Origin: Streptomyces genisteinicus
GTDB lineage: Bacteria; Actinomycetota; Actinomycetes; Streptomycetales; Streptomycetaceae
Direction: 5' to 3'
Assembly (NCBI RefSeq): GCF_014489615.1
Contig: NZ_CP060825.1
Coordinates: forward strand, 4,102,501-4,166,500
Length of the DNA stretch: 64,000 bases
Position numbers and translations under genes: made by a program. The notes beneath the pieces were generated by a model that had not been told where the DNA came from, did not search any database, and worked only from the letters and a program-made list of their open reading frames with translations. Below are positions 16,922 through 24,322 of the stretch, piece after piece; the first letter of the stretch is position 1; each line of letters starts with the position of its first letter.

Positions 16922-18579
16922 GCCCCACCACCTCGAACCATCCGGCCCTCCCGGCACACGGGCACGTCACCTTCCTGGGCGCCGGTCCCGGCGACCCCGG
17001 TCTGCTGACCCTGCGCGCCGTGGAGGCCCTCTCCGGCGCGGACGTCCTGGTCGCCGAACCCGCTGTGCTGGAGGTCGTCCGCGCTCATGCCCGGGCGGGC
17101 GTAAGCACGCCTGAGCTGACGGTGGTTGACGACGCGTCAGTGTCCGCCGGCATCCCCGTTCTCAGGGACGCGGCCAATCTTGTCATGGAGGCCGCACGGG
17201 GCGGCAAGCGGGTCGTGCGTGCCGTCACGGGGGACCCGGGCCTGGACACGGACACGGGGCGGGAGATGCTCGCCTGCGCCGCCGCGGGCATCCCCTTCGA
17301 GGTCGTGCCGGGTGTCGCGACCGCCGTCGGCGTGCCCGCGTACGCCGGTGTCCCGCTGCGGGACGCGGAGGGCGCCGACGTCCGGTTCGTCGACGCCCGC
17401 ACGGCGTCCGACCGCTGCTGGACCGAGGTCGGGGCGAGCGACGGCACCGCCGTCGTCTCCACCACGCTCGACTCGGTCGCCGCGGCGGCGGGCGAGATGG
17501 TGGCGGCCGGCCGCAAGCCGGACACCCCGCTGACGGTCACGATCGCCGGCACCACCACCCGCCAGCGGACCTGGACGGCGACGCTCGGGACCATCGCGCA
17601 GACCCTGAAGCAGGCGAAGGTGCTGCCCTCGCCGGAAGGGCACCAGCCGGTCATAGCCGTCGTCGGCGAACGCAGCGCCGCGGCCCAGCGCGACCAGCTC
17701 GCCTGGTTCGAGTCCAAGCCGCTCTTCGGCTGGAAGGTGCTGGTGCCGCGCACCAAGGAGCAGGCGGCCTCGCTCTCCGACCAGCTGCGTTCCTACGGCG
17801 CGGTCCCGCACGAGGTCCCGACCATCGCGGTCGAGCCCCCGCGCACGCCCCAGCAGATGGAGCGCGCCGTCAAGGGCCTGGTCACCGGCCGCTACGAGTG
17901 GATCGCGTTCACCTCGGTCAACGCCGTCAAGGCGGTGCGGGAGAAGTTCGAGGAGTACGGGCTCGACGCGCGCGCCTTCGCCGGCATCAAGGTGGCGGCG
18001 GTCGGCGAGCAGACGGCGGCGGCGCTGGTCGACTTCGGCGTCAAGCCGGACCTGGTCCCGAGCGGCGAGCAGTCCGCGGCCGGGCTCTTGGAGGACTGGC
18101 CGCCCTACGACCCGGTCTTCGACCCGATCGACCGCGTCTTCCTGCCGCGTGCCGACATCGCGACCGAGACGCTGGTCGCCGGACTGATCGAACTCGGGTG
18201 GGAGGTCGACGACGTCACCGCCTACCGGACCGTCCGCGCCTCGCCGCCGCCGGCCGAGACCCGCGAGGCGATCAAGGGCGGCGGGTTCGACGCGGTGCTC
18301 TTCACCTCCTCGTCGACCGTGCGGAACCTCGTCGGCATCGCCGGCAAGCCGCACAACGTGACCGTGATCGCGTGCATCGGCCCGGCGACCGCGAAGACGG
18401 CGGAGGAGCACGGCCTGCGGGTCGACGTCCTGTCGCCGGAGCCGTCGGTGCACCGCCTCGCCGAGGCCCTGGCGGAGTTCGGCGCCGCACGCCGCGCCGC
18501 GGCCGTGGAGGCCGGCGAGCACGTGACCCGGCCGTCGGAGCGGCGTCCGGGTGGGCGGAGGCGTCGCACGACGACGTGA
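16918..18579 (+). CDS. hemD: Bifunctional uroporphyrinogen-III C-methyltransferase / uroporphyrinogen-III synthase
   Basis: A 553-residue fusion. The N-terminal half (about 18-255) is a CobA/SUMT domain with VTFLGAGPGDPGLLTLRAVE (18-37), the S-adenosylmethionine loop. It makes precorrin-2 for siroheme and cobalamin. The C-terminal half (about 270-530), starting near LFGWKVLVPRTKEQAASLSD, is HemD, which closes and inverts ring D of hydroxymethylbilane. The TTG start overlaps the hemC stop as TTGA, matching the coupling of rex/hemA and hemA/hemC. An upstream frame through hemC is rejected. The fusion puts the branch point of heme versus corrin on a single polypeptide, as known in actinomycetes and clostridia. 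A strong hairpin follows at 18608-18643. Confidence 0.95.
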   Translation: MSPTTSNHPALPAHGHVTFLGAGPGDPGLLTLRAVEALSGADVLVAEPAVLEVVRAHARAGVSTPELTVVDDASVSAGIPVLRDAANLVMEAARGGKRVVRAVTGDPGLDTDTGREMLACAAAGIPFEVVPGVATAVGVPAYAGVPLRDAEGADVRFVDARTASDRCWTEVGASDGTAVVSTTLDSVAAAAGEMVAAGRKPDTPLTVTIAGTTTRQRTWTATLGTIAQTLKQAKVLPSPEGHQPVIAVVGERSAAAQRDQLAWFESKPLFGWKVLVPRTKEQAASLSDQLRSYGAVPHEVPTIAVEPPRTPQQMERAVKGLVTGRYEWIAFTSVNAVKAVREKFEEYGLDARAFAGIKVAAVGEQTAAALVDFGVKPDLVPSGEQSAAGLLEDWPPYDPVFDPIDRVFLPRADIATETLVAGLIELGWEVDDVTAYRTVRASPPPAETREAIKGGGFDAVLFTSSSTVRNLVGIAGKPHNVTVIACIGPATAKTAEEHGLRVDVLSPEPSVHRLAEALAEFGAARRAAAVEAGEHVTRPSERRPGGRRRRTTT

Positions 18580-18607
18580 CGGCCGAGGGCTGTACGGGTG
18601 TGACCGG

Positions 18608-18643
18608 CGTGGCCGGGCGGGAGGAGCCTCCCGCCCGGCCACG
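18608..18643 (+). terminator. Hairpin terminator of the rex-hemACD operon
   Basis: A 17-bp perfect inverted repeat (CGTGGCCGGGCGGGAGG / CCTCCCGCCCGGCCACG) with a 2-base centre lies 29 bases after the hemD stop. There is no U-tract. The rest of the gap to 19028 is G-rich low-complexity sequence in which I see no gene. Confidence 0.78.
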
Positions 18644-19028
18644 CGGGCGTTCCGGGGATGCGCGCTGCGCGCCTGCTGCTCCGGTAGGGGCGTGCACCCC
18701 TGCCGGTCGCGGCTCGGGGCGGCGGCGGCTCCGGTGTGGGCGGGCGGGGTGCGCCGGCGGGTGTGGCGGGACGGGTGCGCCGGGGGGTGGCGCGCGGGGC
18801 GGGTGTGCCGGGGGTGGCCCCGGCCGGGCCCGTACGCGCGGAGCGCCGCCGGAGGCGCCTGCCGGGGGCGGTGCGCGGTGGGGCCGGGCGGCGCGCGGGG
18901 GCCGTCGGCCCGTGCGGGGGCGGGGCGCACCGGGGGCGTGGGTGTTCGACATGAGGCCGCCGGCGCAGTACACCGGAGGCAAGTGCGCCGGAGCACGGGC
19001 GGGCGCGGGACGAGTGGGTGACGGTCAC
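18644..19028. other. Gene-free G-rich spacer
   Basis: This 385-base stretch is dominated by GGGGCGG/CGGGGG runs. Open frames cross it, but they are Gly/Arg-rich without recognisable domains. I see no promoter-like hexamers or repeats worth naming; the methyltransferase start follows. Confidence 0.6.
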
Positions 19029-19883
19029 ATGGAATCCGAGACGCTGCGCGTCGATCCTTCCAACGCCGACCAGGCGGAGTCCTGGGACGGCGACCAGGGC
19101 GCGTACTGGGCGGAGCACGCCGCGGACTTCGACCGCGCGGTCCACGCCTACCAGGAGCCCTTCCTGAACGCCGCCCACCTCCAGCGGGGCGAGCGGGTCC
19201 TCGACGTCGGCTGCGGCGCGGGGCTCACCTCGCGTGCCGCGGCCCGGCTCACCGTGGGCGGTCCGGTGCTGGGTGTCGATCTCTCCGGTCCGCTGCTCGC
19301 GGTCGCCCGCCGCGAGGCGGAGCGCGAAGGGCTCGACAGCATCCGCCACGAGCACGTCGACGCCCAGACCCACCCCTTCGACGAGGCGTCCTTCGACGTC
19401 GCCATCAGCCGGCTCGGCTCGATGTTCTTCGCCGACCCCGTAGCCGCCTTCCGCAACGTCGCCAGGGCACTGCGGCCGGGCGGCCGCCTGGTGCTGCTGG
19501 TGTGGCAGGACGTCTCCCGCAACGAGTGGTTCCGCTCCTTCGTGGCGGACCTCGCCGACGGCCGGGACGTCGGCCCGCCGCCGGCGGACGCCCCCGGCCC
19601 GTTCTTCATGTCGGACCCGGACACCGTGCGCGAGCGCCTCCTCGCCGCCGGATTCCGCACGCCGCACCTGGACGACCACCGGCTGTCCATGCGCTTCGGC
19701 CGCACCGTCGACGAGGCCTACTCCTTCGTCTCCGGCATGCTCGGCTGGATGCTGGAGGACCTCGACGAGGCCGGCCGCACCCGCGCCCTCGCCACCCTCC
19801 GCGCCGACCTGGAGGCCCACGCCACCCCGGACGGGGTGCGGTACGGCTCGGCGGCGTGGGTCGTCACGGCGACGCGGCCGTAG
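19029..19883 (+). CDS. Class I SAM-dependent methyltransferase
   Basis: A 284-residue soluble methyltransferase. Motif I VLDVGCGAGL (57-66) binds S-adenosylmethionine. VLGVDLSGPLLAVARREAE holds the acidic residue for the ribose. FDVAISRLGSMFFADPVAAF with LRPGGRLVLLVW are motifs II-III. The substrate is not evident; it resembles UbiE/SmtA-type small-molecule methyltransferases. It lies between the hem operon and hemB on the same strand, but 449 and 216 bases of spacer make an independent transcript likely. A weak GGAG-like signal lies upstream of the ATG; the longer open frame to the left is an overlap with hemD and is rejected. Confidence 0.86.
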   Translation: MESETLRVDPSNADQAESWDGDQGAYWAEHAADFDRAVHAYQEPFLNAAHLQRGERVLDVGCGAGLTSRAAARLTVGGPVLGVDLSGPLLAVARREAEREGLDSIRHEHVDAQTHPFDEASFDVAISRLGSMFFADPVAAFRNVARALRPGGRLVLLVWQDVSRNEWFRSFVADLADGRDVGPPPADAPGPFFMSDPDTVRERLLAAGFRTPHLDDHRLSMRFGRTVDEAYSFVSGMLGWMLEDLDEAGRTRALATLRADLEAHATPDGVRYGSAAWVVTATRP

Positions 19884-20099
19884 CGCGGGGTTCCGGGGCG
19901 GTGCCGGGACCGGTACGGCCCGGGTGGCACCGGGTGGGATCCGGCCGGTGCCGGGGCCGGTCGTCCGCACCGGTCCCGGGTGGTCACGGGACTGCCCCCG
20001 ACCGCCCGCGCACCGCACGCGACGGCTGCCGGGCGGCAGGCCCCGCCCGCCGACGAGGTGTCGGTAATCCCCCGTCCCGGGCGGGCGTAGCGTGGCCGT

Positions 20100-21101
20100 A
20101 TGACTGCGTACGGATCCTTCCCCGGTGCCCGCCCCCGGCGGCTCCGCACCACACCTGCCCTGCGGCGCATGGTCGCCGAGACCCGGCTGCACCCCGCCGA
20201 CCTGATCCTCCCGGCCTTCGTGCGCGAGGGCATCGGCGAGCCCGTGCCGATCGGCGCCATGCCCGGCGTCGTGCAGCACACCCGGGACACGCTGCGGAAG
20301 GCGGCCGTCGAGGCCCGCGAGGCGGGCGTCGCCGGGATCATGCTCTTCGGCGTGCCCGAGGACCACAAGAAGGACGCGCTCGGCACCGCGGGCACCGACC
20401 CGGAGGGCATCCTCCAGGTCGCGATCCGCGACGTGCGGAGCGAGGTCGGCGACGAGCTCGTCATCATGTCCGACCTGTGCCTCGACGAGTACACCGACCA
20501 CGGTCACTGCGGCGTCCTCACCGAGGACGGCCGGGTGGACAACGACGCCACCCTGGAGCGCTACGCCGAGATGGCGCAGGTCCAGGCGGACGCGGGCGTC
20601 CACGTGGTGGGCCCGAGCGGGATGATGGACGGTCAGATCGGCGTCATCCGCGACGCGCTGGACACCATCGGCAAGGAGGACGTGTCGATCCTCGCGTACA
20701 CCGCGAAGTACTCCTCCGCCTTCTACGGCCCCTTCCGCGAGGCCGTCGGCTCCTCGCTCACCGGCGACCGCAAGACCTACCAGCAGGACCCGGCCAACCT
20801 CCGCGAGTCGCTGCGGGAGCTGGCGCTGGACCTGGAGGAGGGCGCCGACATGGTCATGGTCAAGCCCGCGGGCCCCTACCTCGACGTCCTGGCGAAGGTC
20901 GCGGAGTCGGTGGACGTACCGGTCGCGGCGTACCAGATCAGCGGCGAGTACGCGATGATCGAGGCCGCCGCAGAGAAGGGCTGGATCAACCGCGAGGCCG
21001 CCATCGCCGAGGCCCTGCTCGGCATCAAGCGGGCGGGCGCGAACATGATCCTCACGTACTGGGCGACCGAGGTCGCCCGCCGCATCGGCACGACGGGCTG
21101 A
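20100..21101 (+). CDS. hemB: Delta-aminolevulinic acid dehydratase (porphobilinogen synthase)
   Basis: A 333-residue TIM-barrel enzyme that condenses two aminolevulinates into porphobilinogen. The Schiff-base lysines are K203 (AYTAKYSSAFYGPF) and K255 (MVMVKPAGPYLD). The metal-binding loop reads DLCLDEYTDHGHCG (125-138), with Cys127, Asp129 and Cys137: two of the three cysteines of zinc enzymes remain and the middle one is Asp. That is between the zinc (C/C/C) and magnesium (A/D/D) types. TAGCGT ends 6 bases before the ATG with no Shine-Dalgarno, so the transcript is probably leaderless and independent of rex. Confidence 0.97.
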   Translation: MTAYGSFPGARPRRLRTTPALRRMVAETRLHPADLILPAFVREGIGEPVPIGAMPGVVQHTRDTLRKAAVEAREAGVAGIMLFGVPEDHKKDALGTAGTDPEGILQVAIRDVRSEVGDELVIMSDLCLDEYTDHGHCGVLTEDGRVDNDATLERYAEMAQVQADAGVHVVGPSGMMDGQIGVIRDALDTIGKEDVSILAYTAKYSSAFYGPFREAVGSSLTGDRKTYQQDPANLRESLRELALDLEEGADMVMVKPAGPYLDVLAKVAESVDVPVAAYQISGEYAMIEAAAEKGWINREAAIAEALLGIKRAGANMILTYWATEVARRIGTTG

Positions 21102-21130
21102 GCCGCCGGGGGCGGCGGGGAGGCGGGGCG

Positions 21131-21547
21131 GTGACGGCAGCGCGCGACGACGCGGCGGCGGGCCCGGACACCGCCCCTCGGCCGTCGCCGCCTCCCGCTC
21201 ACGGCATCGACACGGCCCGGTCGCTGGAGGAGCTGGAAGGTGACGTCTGGCCGGACCCCGAACCGCCGGTCACCGGCCTGGTGGAGACCGTGCACGCGCT
21301 GCGACGGTGTCCCGTCGCGGAGCTCACGGCCTGGGACATGACCCGCCTCCTCGGCCAGCGGGTGGGCGCCGCGGTCCTGGTCCCGGTCGCCCTCGACCTG
21401 CTGCGGGCCCAACTGGACTCCGGCGCCTGGTTCGAGGACGACCTGCTCGCCGCGGTGGCCGCGCAGCCACCGGACTTCTGGGCCGCACACCCCCACCGGC
21501 ACGCCGAGACGGCGGCCCTCGGCGGGCAGCGTCGCGGAGGCGGGTGA
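21131..21547 (+). CDS. CdiI-type contact-dependent inhibition immunity family protein (orphan)
   Basis: A 138-residue acidic protein. From about residue 28, IDTARSLEELEGDVWPDP, then ELTAWDMTRLLGQRVGA and VPVALDLLRAQLD, follows the pattern of the CdiI_2 immunity family that I recall (SLE.LEgd.W..P, l..rCPv.eLt..DlR.LigQ, lvPlALe.L). Such proteins neutralise polymorphic toxins delivered by contact. No toxin-like gene lies nearby, so it may be an orphan immunity gene or a protein of other function sharing the fold. The GTG start with GGAGGCGGGG upstream is 30 bases after hemB, so read-through from hemB is possible. Only 6 bases separate it from the next gene. Confidence 0.72.
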   Translation: MTAARDDAAAGPDTAPRPSPPPAHGIDTARSLEELEGDVWPDPEPPVTGLVETVHALRRCPVAELTAWDMTRLLGQRVGAAVLVPVALDLLRAQLDSGAWFEDDLLAAVAAQPPDFWAAHPHRHAETAALGGQRRGGG

Positions 21548-21553
21548 GCCGCA

Positions 21554-21991
21554 GTGACCGAGCAGGCGTCCCGTATCACCGCGACGTGCGGCACGTGTGC
21601 GGCGGAGTGCGACGGATGGCTCGTCCAGCTGATCCGGGACCGCCGGCTCCACTGGGAGCGCGAGTCCTCGTGCGCCTCCTGCGGGACGACCGTGTGCGAC
21701 GGGGACCGGGGCGCGGCGCCTGCCGACGTGCGGGCCGCGCTCCTCGCGGATCACGGCGAGTACCGGCTGACGGCGGAGGGGACCGGGCCGCGCTCCGGAG
21801 CGGTGCCGAAGGCGTTCCGCGACGCGTTCGAGGTCTCCCTGGCCGAAGCCGGGAGCGCCGCGAATGCCGCCCGCGGCGCCGGCTGGTGCGGCACACGAGT
21901 CGAAGTGGTCCTGGTGCAGCGGCTCCTCGACGGGGCGGGGGTCGCCGCCTCCGTCATCGAGGTCCGCGAACCTCAGCGCAGGACGCGGTAG
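21554..21991 (+). CDS. Cys-rich hypothetical protein coupled to the CdiI-like gene
   Basis: A 145-residue protein I do not recognise. The N-terminal third has CGTCAAEC and CASCGTTVC, four Cys in two pairs spaced about 30 residues apart, a likely zinc ribbon. A further Cys sits in GAGWCGTRVEVVLVQRLL. The rest is helical and neutral. The GTG start lies 6 bases after the CdiI-like stop, so the two are almost certainly co-transcribed. The stop overlaps the convergent reductase gene by 19 bases. A metal-bound partner or regulator of the upstream protein is a guess. Confidence 0.68.
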   Translation: MTEQASRITATCGTCAAECDGWLVQLIRDRRLHWERESSCASCGTTVCDGDRGAAPADVRAALLADHGEYRLTAEGTGPRSGAVPKAFRDAFEVSLAEAGSAANAARGAGWCGTRVEVVLVQRLLDGAGVAASVIEVREPQRRTR

Positions 21992-22593
21992 GTCACGTGC
22001 GTGACCAGGCTCGCCGCGCGGGAGGAGAGCTGTTCCAGCCTCAGGGGCGGGACGCCCTCGAAGAGGCGGGTGCCGGAGCCGAGGGTGACCGGGGAGACGG
22101 AGAGGCGGAGTTCGTCGATCAGGCCGGCGGCGAGGTACTGGTTGATGGTCGTGGCACCGCCGACGACGGCGACCTCCCCGTCCCCGGCCGACGCGCGGGC
22201 GCGGGCCAGGGCGGCGGTGATGCCGTCGGTGACGAAGTGGAAGGTCGTGCCGCCGGCCATCGGCTGCGGCTCGCGGGCGTGGTGGGTGAGGACGAACACC
22301 GGTGAGTGGAAGGGGGGTTCGTCGCCCCACCAGCCGTTCCACGGCCGGTCCCAGCCGCCGCGTACGGGGCCGAACATGTTGCGCCCCATGATGTAGGCCT
22401 TCGCCTCGCCGAACCGCTCGATCTCGGCACGGTTCTCGTCCGGGGTGTCGAACATCCAGGCGTGGAGGCGCGATCCCGATCCGTCACCCCCGTCGTCCCC
22501 GAAGGGGCGCTCCTCGGTCTGGTGGTGCCCGGCGGTGTACCCGTCGGCCGAGACGGTGATGGTGCCGATCACCCGGCCGGTGACTCCGGTCAT
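21973..22593 (-). CDS. Dihydrofolate reductase-family (RibD C-terminal-like) protein
   Basis: A 206-residue protein with the DHFR/RibD-C fold: GRVIGTITVSADGYTAGHH at the N-terminus, YIMGRNMFGPVRGGWDRPW around 75-95 and EVAVVGGATTINQYLAAGLI around 140-160, the glycine-rich NADPH site. DUF-type relatives of this family reduce pterin- or flavin-like compounds; real DHFR activity is unlikely. The ATG has GAGGGAGCAAGC upstream, an acceptable Shine-Dalgarno, while an upstream frame adds low-complexity sequence and is rejected. It converges on the Cys-rich gene and has its own promoter region in 22594-22708. Confidence 0.86.
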   Translation of the reverse strand: MTGVTGRVIGTITVSADGYTAGHHQTEERPFGDDGGDGSGSRLHAWMFDTPDENRAEIERFGEAKAYIMGRNMFGPVRGGWDRPWNGWWGDEPPFHSPVFVLTHHAREPQPMAGGTTFHFVTDGITAALARARASAGDGEVAVVGGATTINQYLAAGLIDELRLSVSPVTLGSGTRLFEGVPPLRLEQLSSRAASLVTHVTYRVLR

Positions 22594-22708
22594 GGCTTGC
22601 TCCCTCTGCCGGCGGTCCGATGCGTCCGAGGCCAGTAGTACAGGGGTTGCACGACTTCCGCGGAGGGCGCGTCGGGCGTCGGGCTGTACGGGTGAGCGAT
22701 CCGGCCGC

Positions 22709-22921
22709 TCAGGCCAGGTGGTCCACGAAGGCGGCCCAGGCGGTGGGGGTGAGGGTGAGGACGGGGCCGGTGGGGGTCTTGGAGTCGCGGATGTGGACGG
22801 TGGGCTCGGCCCCCCGGCGGTCGCTGTGGCCCGACGCACGCCGTTCGTGGGCGACTTCCAGGCAGGCGCCGCCCTCGCTGCCGCTGTAGCTGGACTTGAA
22901 CCACAGGAGTGCGGTGCTCAT
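22709..22921 (-). CDS. DUF397 domain protein (WhiJ-system small acidic partner)
   Basis: A 70-residue protein with the DUF397 signature: LWFKSSYSGSEGGACLEVA (6-24), VHIRDSKTPTGPVLTLTPTAW (41-61) and a final FVDHL. In Streptomyces these are always near XRE/DUF5753 regulators and are their antagonists in the WhiJ type. Its start overlaps the stop of the regulator by four bases (ATGA), so both are made from one mRNA in about equal amounts. Confidence 0.93.
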   Translation of the reverse strand: MSTALLWFKSSYSGSEGGACLEVAHERRASGHSDRRGAEPTVHIRDSKTPTGPVLTLTPTAWAAFVDHLA

Positions 22922-23742
22922 CGGTCTCCTAGCAGGCGATCCAACAGGGCCCTGCTGTCCTCCGGGGAGAGGGCCTGAGCTCGCAGCATCGCATACTTCT
23001 GCCACAGGATGCTGACCTCGTCAGGTGAGTGGACCAGCTGGCTGCCCCGCTGGCTCTCGCTGTAGCCGAGGTGCTGGTGATCGGGGGTCTCCAGGAGGAT
23101 GAAGGGGCCGTCGAGCCCTGCGTGGCTGGTGCGCCCGAGCGGCATTACTTGCAGGGAGACGCAGGGGAGATCCGACCGTTCACGCAGGGTCCGTACTTGT
23201 TCTGCGAAGACCTCCTCGCCGCCGATCCGGTCCAGCAGGATCGCCTCCCACATCACGAAGCTGATCGTCGGCGGGTGCTCCCCCGTCAGGATGCGCTGAC
23301 GGTCGAGGCGCTGCGCGACCCTGGTCTCGATATCGTCCGCGCTGAACGCGGGTACCCGGCTGCGGAACACCGCCCGTGCGTAGCGCTCGGTCTGGATCAG
23401 CCCGGGGACGACCTGGTTGTCGTACCAGGAGAGCGCCACCGCCTCCCGCTCCAGGTCCATGTACTCCTCCGCCCACGCCGGGATCAGGTCCACCTCGGGC
23501 ATGTTCTCCACCGCGACCAGGAGCGCGCCCTTGGTGTCGAGGCGGGTGTCGAGGCGGTCGGCGAGGTCGGGCTTGAGGGGGCGGCGGCCCTGTTCGATGG
23601 AGGCGACGGTCTCCTCGGCCAGGTTGAGCTCGGCGGCCAGGTCGCGCTGGGTGAGACCGGCGGCCTCGCGGAAGCGGGCGAGCTGGCGGCCGAGGAGCCG
23701 CATGGCCGAGGCGTTCTTCCGGTGGCGTCGCACGGAACTCAT
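22918..23742 (-). CDS. XRE-family regulator with DUF5753 domain (WhiJ-like)
   Basis: A 274-residue DNA-binding protein. The N-terminal HTH is about 15-70 (LGRQLARFREAAGLTQRDLA, EETVASIEQGRRPLKPDLAD). DUF5753 covers about 85-270, with VPGLIQTERYARAVFR (111-126) and SFVMWEAILLDRIGG. This is the WhiJ-like family found in many paralogous copies in Streptomyces, where members control developmental timing or antibiotic production and need the small DUF397 partner. The DUF397 gene follows with a 4-base overlap, and a divergent ATPase gene completes the triad. The ATG has GGGGAG about 11 bases upstream. Its target is unknown; auto-repression through the 23743-23855 region is likely but not shown. Confidence 0.92.
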   Translation of the reverse strand: MSSVRRHRKNASAMRLLGRQLARFREAAGLTQRDLAAELNLAEETVASIEQGRRPLKPDLADRLDTRLDTKGALLVAVENMPEVDLIPAWAEEYMDLEREAVALSWYDNQVVPGLIQTERYARAVFRSRVPAFSADDIETRVAQRLDRQRILTGEHPPTISFVMWEAILLDRIGGEEVFAEQVRTLRERSDLPCVSLQVMPLGRTSHAGLDGPFILLETPDHQHLGYSESQRGSQLVHSPDEVSILWQKYAMLRAQALSPEDSRALLDRLLGDR

Positions 23743-23855
23743 GCCCGTACAACTCCCCTGGCCAGGGTGTGCGTTACGCCCGGACGGCCCGTACAGATGG
23801 GGTGTACGGGCGGGCGCACTGATGCGGGAGAGCGCGGGCCGGGAGGCTCGGCGCC

Positions 23856-24272
23856 GTGGATACGACGATGCGCGCCGAGGTTGTGCGCGAGCGGTTCTGG
23901 CGGCGGGAGCGGCGTTCGGTGCGGGAGGTGCGGGAGTTCGTCCGGGAGGTGGCGGGCGGATGGGGCTGGGATGGCGAGCGGCTGGGCGACGTCCTGCTGT
24001 GTGCGGACGAGCTGGCCGCCAACGCGCTCGTGCACGGGGTTCCGCCCGGCCGCGGCTATCTGGTGCGGCTGGTGAACGAGGACGCCGGCCGCCGTCTCCG
24101 TGTCGAGGTGCACGACAGCGGGGACGGGCGGCCGGCGATTCCCGGCGGACCCGGGCACGACGAGGAGTCGGGGCGGGGTCTGCGGATCGTCGACGCGCTC
24201 GCCGACACCTGGGGTGTCGGCGAGCGCGAGCCGGGCAAGGCGGTGTGGTGCGCCTTCACCCGGAGGCCGTGA
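23856..24272 (+). CDS. HATPase anti-sigma/serine kinase-like ATP-binding protein (WhiJ-triad member)
   Basis: A 138-residue GHKL-fold protein like RsbW/SpoIIAB. N box: DVLLCADELAANALVHG (about 46-62), with the Glu and Asn for Mg-ATP. G1: RVEVHDSGDGRPAIP. G2: ESGRGLRIVDALADTWGV. It could phosphorylate an anti-anti-sigma factor or hold a sigma factor; the partner is not nearby. The gene is divergent from the XRE regulator with 113 bases between starts, as in other WhiJ-like loci. The GTG start with GGGAGG ~14 bases upstream is the best choice; an internal ATG five codons later is possible. Confidence 0.87.
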   Translation: MDTTMRAEVVRERFWRRERRSVREVREFVREVAGGWGWDGERLGDVLLCADELAANALVHGVPPGRGYLVRLVNEDAGRRLRVEVHDSGDGRPAIPGGPGHDEESGRGLRIVDALADTWGVGEREPGKAVWCAFTRRP

Positions 24273-24322
24273 GGCCGTGGGCGTGTGCGGCCGTGTGCGC
24301 GCAGGCCCGTGGGGCCCGGCGA

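Noticed and set aside
18644..19028. A gene in the G-rich spacer after hemD (e.g. 18551-19021)
   Set aside because: Translations are Gly/Arg/Ala low-complexity without start signals or domains.
21131..21991. A complete contact-dependent toxin system
   Set aside because: No toxin (CdiA/Rhs/WXG100/polymorphic C-terminus) lies near the immunity-like gene.
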